Below are positions 60,673-64,000 of a stretch of 64,000 nucleotides of DNA, piece after piece (the stretch's first letter is position 1; each line of letters starts with the position of its first letter). The stretch is from Planctomycetota bacterium. Its GTDB lineage: Bacteria > Planctomycetota > UBA1135 > GCA-002686595. The translations under genes were made by a program, and so were the position numbers. Location of the stretch: the NCBI GenBank assembly GCA_021413885.1, contig JAIOPM010000060.1, positions 19,864 through 83,863 of the forward strand. Direction: 5' to 3'. The notes under the pieces were generated by a model that was not told where the DNA came from, made no database searches, and worked only from the letters and a program-made list of their open reading frames with translations.

Positions 60673-61395
60673 CTACTTGAAGAAGGTGCCTTCGGTCAGG
60701 GTCTGATTGTTGTTCTGCTCGATCGCCAACACTTCGAACGGTTGCGCGCCGGGCGCGAGCGAAGCGACGAACTCCGGCGGAACCGTGACGCTGGTCGCCG
60801 TCGCCGGAAGAGTCACTTGGAACGAGCCCACGATCACTTGGTATCCCGCGATCGTGATCGGGAGGTTCGGGAATCCGGGCGGCGGCGCCGTGACCGGATT
60901 CCAGCTGATACGCAGGAGGTCGTTCGCGCCGAGTTGGGAGAACACCTCGGGACCATCCGGGATCGCGTGCGAGAACATCACGTCCGCGCCGATGTCGCTC
61001 CCGTCGACCGTCGTACCTTCGATCTCGTACTCGCCTTGGGGGAACGCCTTCAGGAGCGCCATCAACGGGAACTCGTCGAGCGACGGCTCCGCGCCCTCGA
61101 AGAAGAGTTCGGTCATGCCGAGCTCCTTGTAGGCGCCCTTGCCTCGTACCTCGAAGATCGTCTTGTTGTCGGGGCGGTGAATCTTCAGTTCCTTCCAGTC
61201 TTCACCGTCGAGGGAGACGTGCACTCCGAGATCATTCGCGGAGGCGTTGTACTCCCAATAGATCTTTGCGATCGAGAGCTGGATGTCGGCGCCTTTGTCC
61301 AGCGCGGGAGGCGGTTGCATCGCGGTCGCCAAAGCGACGGTGGTGCCGAGTCCGAGGGCGAGCAGTCCGTTCACATACAGTGTCTTGTGCTTCAT
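60673..61395 (-). CDS. Secreted fibronectin-type-III-like protein
   Basis: 240 aa with a signal peptide (LLALGLGTTVALATAMQ, about residues 11-27). The middle contains DLGVHVSLDGEDWKELKI, then an acidic sequence (LFFEGAEPSLDEFPLM) and ALLKAFPQGEYEIEGTTVDG. The C-terminal part is a beta-sandwich of FN3 type, LRISWNPVTAPPPGFPNLPI through FVASLAPGAQPFEVLAIEQN. The fold suggests ligand or protein binding outside the cytoplasm. It is downstream of the two-component system and about 90 bp after two TTCAG direct repeats, so it may be its target (inference). Confidence 0.8.
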   Translation of the reverse strand: MKHKTLYVNGLLALGLGTTVALATAMQPPPALDKGADIQLSIAKIYWEYNASANDLGVHVSLDGEDWKELKIHRPDNKTIFEVRGKGAYKELGMTELFFEGAEPSLDEFPLMALLKAFPQGEYEIEGTTVDGSDIGADVMFSHAIPDGPEVFSQLGANDLLRISWNPVTAPPPGFPNLPITIAGYQVIVGSFQVTLPATATSVTVPPEFVASLAPGAQPFEVLAIEQNNNQTLTEGTFFK

Positions 61396-61483
61396 GGTCG
61401 TGTGTTGGAAGGAGGTTGATGAATGTCTCGAGCCTTGTCACGACGACGCTACCGAGCGGAGTGTGAACGCGAGGTGAGCCTCC

Positions 61484-61499
61484 GCTTCAGCTCTGCTTC
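61484..61499. promoter_or_regulatory. TTCAG direct repeats with 11-bp period, possible regulator site
   Basis: TTCAG occurs at 61484-61488 and 61495-61499, separated by CTCTGC, so the repeat period is 11 bp. OmpR-family regulators often bind two such half-sites. The site overlaps the intergenic gap between the kinase gene and the FN3-like gene. Confidence 0.4.
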
Positions 61500-61514
61500 A
61501 GCTTTTCGAACGCG

Positions 61515-62906
61515 TCACGCCGATTCGTCGGCGGGCAGGCTGACCTCAGCGACGAACTCGCCGCCGGTCTGCGAGCGGAGTCTCAACGAACCGCCCAGTG
61601 CTCGCGTCGCTCTCTCGACGAGGGCGAGTCCGAGGCCGCAGTGCAACCCTGTGTCCGCGCGCGCCGCGTCGCCGCGCCAGAAGCGCTGGGTCGCGGAGGC
61701 CGCTTCCTCCGGACCGATGCGACTGCCGGAGTTCGCCACTTCGATGCGCACCGTGCGCTCGTCCAATCGCCGCAGTGCGATGCGCACTCGGCCTCCCTCG
61801 TCGGCGTAGGCGACCGCGTTGTCGTGCAGGTTGCGCAGCACGAGGCCGAGGAGCTCTTGATCGAGCTCCACCTCGAGCGGCTGTTCCAGCCGAAAGTCGA
61901 CTTGCAGACCCCGCGACAGCGCACGTTCAGCAAACGGCTCCCACGTCGCGACGATGAGTTCCGCAAGATCGCAGGGCTTGGCTTCGGTCGCCGACCGCAT
62001 CGAGTCCAAGCGCGCGAGCTGGAGCAGACGATCGACCACGTCCTGGAGTTGCCCGACGATGGCGGTGCTCTCCCGGATCGTCTTCGCGTACTCGTCGGCG
62101 TCCCTGCGTCGCGTGGCGGCGACCTCGAGCGTCGTGCGCAGTCCGGCCAGCGGCGTGCGCAGTTCGTGAGCCACGTCGTCGGAGAACGCCCGCTCTCGCG
62201 CGAACGCGATCCCGAGGCGCGCGAGGAGTTCGTTGACGCGCTGCACGACGGGCATGAGCTCGGCCGGCACGTCGGCGACCTCCAGCTGGATCGCGAGGTC
62301 GTCCTCGGCGATCGTGGAGATGCGTTTCGCCACGATCGCGACCGGGCGCACCGAGCGTCGCACCACCCACACGAGCATCGCCGCCGCGACGGCCAGCGTG
62401 ACCAGGCCGACCGCCACGAGCAGAACTCTCAACGTAGAGAGCGCTCGATCGACGTCGCGTGCGTCGCGCGCGAGCACGAGCGCGAGGGAAGCTCCTTCGG
62501 TCGCCGTTCCAACCGGTTCGGAGAGCTCCGGGCGAAAAGGCAGCGTGACTTGGCGACCTCGCGAGCCCGCGGGCATGTCGATCCACCGAACCGTCGGACC
62601 TTCCTCGATGACGCCGAGTTCGAGAGTCCGTGCTCCGAGCGACGGAGAGCGGCAAAGCACGTCTCCGCGCGCCAGGGAGAGTTGGAGGAATGCGCCTCGC
62701 TCCTCAGGCCGGAACTCGGCCATGGCGAAGTCGGTGAATTCGACATCGAGGTCTTCACCTTGCTGATCGACGGTGGACGCCAGGAAGCGCGCTCTCGCGA
62801 TCAATGTCGAATCGACTTCACCGACCAGACTCCGTTCGACCAGCGCATAGAGGCTCCAACCCGCGAGCGCCAGAACCGAGGCCACCGCGACGGTCGTGCC
62901 GAGCAC
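61515..62906 (-). CDS. Sensor histidine kinase (HisKA/HATPase_c)
   Basis: 463 aa from GTG 62906, an inner-membrane sensor. An in-frame CTG at 62930 has GAGGAG directly before it, overlaps the regulator stop (CTGA) and gives LKSLTSRLVLG, a start more like other kinases of this group. First helix LGTTVAVASVLALAGWSLYA, periplasmic domain about residues 30-160, second helix LRVLLVAVGLVTLAVAAAML, HAMP, then H247 in DDVAHELRTPLAGLR. ATP-binding blocks are NLHDNAVAYADEGG, IEVANSGSRIG and GLHCGLGLALVERAT. It phosphorylates a regulator, but its neighbour lacks the receiver aspartate. Confidence 0.93.
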   Translation of the reverse strand: MLGTTVAVASVLALAGWSLYALVERSLVGEVDSTLIARARFLASTVDQQGEDLDVEFTDFAMAEFRPEERGAFLQLSLARGDVLCRSPSLGARTLELGVIEEGPTVRWIDMPAGSRGRQVTLPFRPELSEPVGTATEGASLALVLARDARDVDRALSTLRVLLVAVGLVTLAVAAAMLVWVVRRSVRPVAIVAKRISTIAEDDLAIQLEVADVPAELMPVVQRVNELLARLGIAFARERAFSDDVAHELRTPLAGLRTTLEVAATRRRDADEYAKTIRESTAIVGQLQDVVDRLLQLARLDSMRSATEAKPCDLAELIVATWEPFAERALSRGLQVDFRLEQPLEVELDQELLGLVLRNLHDNAVAYADEGGRVRIALRRLDERTVRIEVANSGSRIGPEEAASATQRFWRGDAARADTGLHCGLGLALVERATRALGGSLRLRSQTGGEFVAEVSLPADESA

Positions 62907-62926
62907 GAGCCTGCTCGTCAGGGACT

Positions 62927-63601
62927 TCAGGCGATCTCCTCGAGCACGTAGCCCGCGCCGCGGCGCGTGTGGATGAGCCGCGACTCTCCCGCCGCTTCGA
63001 GTTTGCGGCGCAATTGACCGACGTACACCTCGAGCAGATTGCTGTTGGGTTCCGCCTCGAACTCGTAGAGATGACTCCAGATTTCGGCGCGCGACACCAC
63101 TTGACCGGCGCGCAGCGCAAGCAGCTCGAGGAACGCGTACTGCTTCGCGGTGACTTCGATCGCACGCTCGCCCCGCTTGACGCGTTGCGAGGCGCGGTCG
63201 ATCTCGAGATCGCCGATTCGAACAGTCGGGGACTTCACCGCGTAACGCCGGCGGGTCAAGGCCTTGACGCGCGCCAAGAGCTCTTCGAAGGCGAAGGGTT
63301 TGACCAGATAGTCGTCGGCGCCGGCCTCGAGGGCCGCGACACGGTCGGGAATGGCGGTGCGGGCCGAAATCATCAGCACTGCCGTGGTGATGCCTGCGCT
63401 GCGCAGCTGGCGGAGGAAGTCGACGCCGTCACCGTCTGGCAGGCTGCGGGCGAGCACGATGAGATCCGTCATCGGATCAACGGCTAGGTCATAGGCGGTC
63501 TCGAAATCCTTGCGCCATTCAACGCGTAGCCGGGACGCGACAAGCGCCTCGGAGGCCGCCGCTGCCAGTCCATTATCGTCTTCGATGAGCACGACAGTCA
63601 C
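62927..63601 (-). CDS. OmpR-family response regulator lacking the phospho-acceptor Asp
   Basis: 224 aa from GTG 63601, which begins directly at the receiver domain (VTVVLIEDDNG). The acidic pair D8-D9, Ser79 (MISAR) and Lys101 (LVKPF) of the phosphorylation pocket are present, but at the site of the accepting Asp the sequence is VLARSLPDGDG with Ala51 (codon GCC at 63451-63449). The C-terminal winged-helix domain has VTAKQYAFLELLAL, VVSRAEIWSHLYEFE and VYVGQLRRKLEAAG, and ends RRGAGYVLEEIA. It may bind DNA without phosphorylation. The stop overlaps or lies close to the kinase start. Confidence 0.93.
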   Translation of the reverse strand: MTVVLIEDDNGLAAAASEALVASRLRVEWRKDFETAYDLAVDPMTDLIVLARSLPDGDGVDFLRQLRSAGITTAVLMISARTAIPDRVAALEAGADDYLVKPFAFEELLARVKALTRRRYAVKSPTVRIGDLEIDRASQRVKRGERAIEVTAKQYAFLELLALRAGQVVSRAEIWSHLYEFEAEPNSNLLEVYVGQLRRKLEAAGESRLIHTRRGAGYVLEEIA

Positions 63602-64000
63602 GGGAGCGCTACCAAATCCAGGGTCAGGAGCGGAGAAATCTAAACCCCATACTCGCCTAAAAAGAGAAATGGATCGAGATGAGATTCTCAATTGGCACAG
63701 TTCGATGGATTGGCCGAGCCGGACGAAGAGCGCTCAGGAAAATATGATTAACTCTCATTCTCGGAAAACTTCGATCGGGCAACCAAATTGCGATTTCCGT
63801 TAACTCTGCCGGGGAATGATCCAATCGAATTCGATACCTCCAACGCCACCCGGCAGGGCAGGAGGGGGAGACCTCGCGGGATGCGGGTCCTGATCGCTCG
63901 TGAACAACGAAAAAGTAGAAATGGCGGGCATTTGCTGTGCCCTGGTGGTTAACGTGGTGAGCCCGCAGGCGCGGAGCGAGAGCGGACGCCCAGCGCCTTG
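63602..64000. other. AT-richer stretch upstream of the regulator with no recognised gene
   Basis: 399 bp. From about 63630 to 63830 the DNA is visibly richer in A/T (for example AAAAAGAGAAAT, GAAAATATGATTAACTC) than the rest of the window. Two minus-strand frames are open from the window edge, one to a TAA at 63801-63803 and one to a TAG at 63657-63659, but their third codon positions lack the usual GC bias. A plus-strand frame of 44 codons starts at 63669. None resembles a known family. It may be a foreign insertion, an old element end, or the regulatory leader of an adjoining gene. Confidence 0.5.

Noticed and set aside
61409..61466. Plus-strand AAGGAGG followed by ATGs at 61419 and 61423
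   Set aside because: The first gives a 15-residue peptide with a 3-nt spacing; the second is antisense to the histidine kinase and has no recognisable protein. The Shine-Dalgarno match is probably chance.
63669..63803. 44-codon plus-strand open frame in the AT-richer stretch
   Set aside because: No family match, no ribosome site of normal spacing and codon use unlike the genome. Left as unassigned sequence.
1..64000. CRISPR arrays, rRNA, prophage or complete insertion sequence
   Set aside because: No regularly spaced repeats, conserved rRNA cores, integrase, capsid or transposase signatures were seen on either strand.

Overview
The window is GC-rich chromosomal DNA, and its gene content points to a planctomycete (Planctomycetota) of a poorly characterised lineage. 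The grounds are large secreted FG-GAP, beta-propeller and right-handed beta-helix proteins, a Cys-containing C-terminal module shared by otherwise different secreted proteins, a DCDGNG-type calcium-binding linker, many polytopic GT-C-like membrane proteins, two large radical SAM enzymes, and frequent GTG/TTG starts with weak or absent Shine-Dalgarno sites. No rRNA, tRNA, CRISPR array, prophage or complete insertion sequence was seen. The taxonomic call is inference from gene content.

Layout. 1-5325: a partial DUF533 protein, a dolichyl-phosphate-glucose-synthase-like GT2 and two GT-C-like membrane proteins; a 39-bp inverted repeat overlaps the end of one of these. 5333-7962: an AHSA1/SRPBCC protein, an unknown anchored protein and a di-heme cytochrome c peroxidase-like lipoprotein. 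8180-22843 is a long plus-strand run. It holds a sugar-nucleotide cassette (epimerase, NovU-type C-methyltransferase, RfbF and RfbG-like enzymes), interrupted by a duplicated-domain secreted protein and a DinB-like protein. Two secreted proteins follow, then a cobalamin-type radical SAM enzyme overlapping a GT2 gene, a propeller protein and an EEP-family phosphodiesterase. 22853-32356 is a minus-strand run: RecQ-like helicase, FG-GAP protein, Tat-exported NAD-epimerase, TMTC-like membrane/TPR protein, and a PQQ-propeller protein fused to a degenerate metallopeptidase domain.

32498-38927 is a plus-strand group of aminotransferase, EamA transporter, GT-C protein, flippase-like UPF0104 protein and UDP-galactopyranose-mutase-like flavoenzyme. 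38934-42151 is a MacB/LolCDE-like ABC permease and ATPase pair. 42243-48704 holds two SGNH hydrolases, another FG-GAP protein and a beta-helix protein. 49019-54021 holds a SPASM radical SAM protein, a split YeeE/YedE pair and an Ig/lactonase-propeller lipoprotein. 54048-60480 has two small unknowns, a carboxypeptidase-regulatory-like protein, a penicillin-acylase homologue and a four-S1-domain RNA-binding protein. 60673-63601 is a fibronectin-like secreted protein followed by a two-component system whose regulator lacks the phospho-acceptor aspartate. The last 400 bases look AT-richer and carry no recognised gene.

Taken together, the window is dominated by cell-envelope functions: building activated and branched sugars, moving lipid-linked sugars across the membrane, glycosylating on the outer face, and exporting large repeat proteins. 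The most unusual points are the Asp51-to-Ala regulator, the HAIAH pseudo-peptidase, the shared C-terminal module, the radical SAM plus GT2 pair, and a recurrent -10-like hexamer 6-10 nt before start codons that suggests leaderless transcripts.
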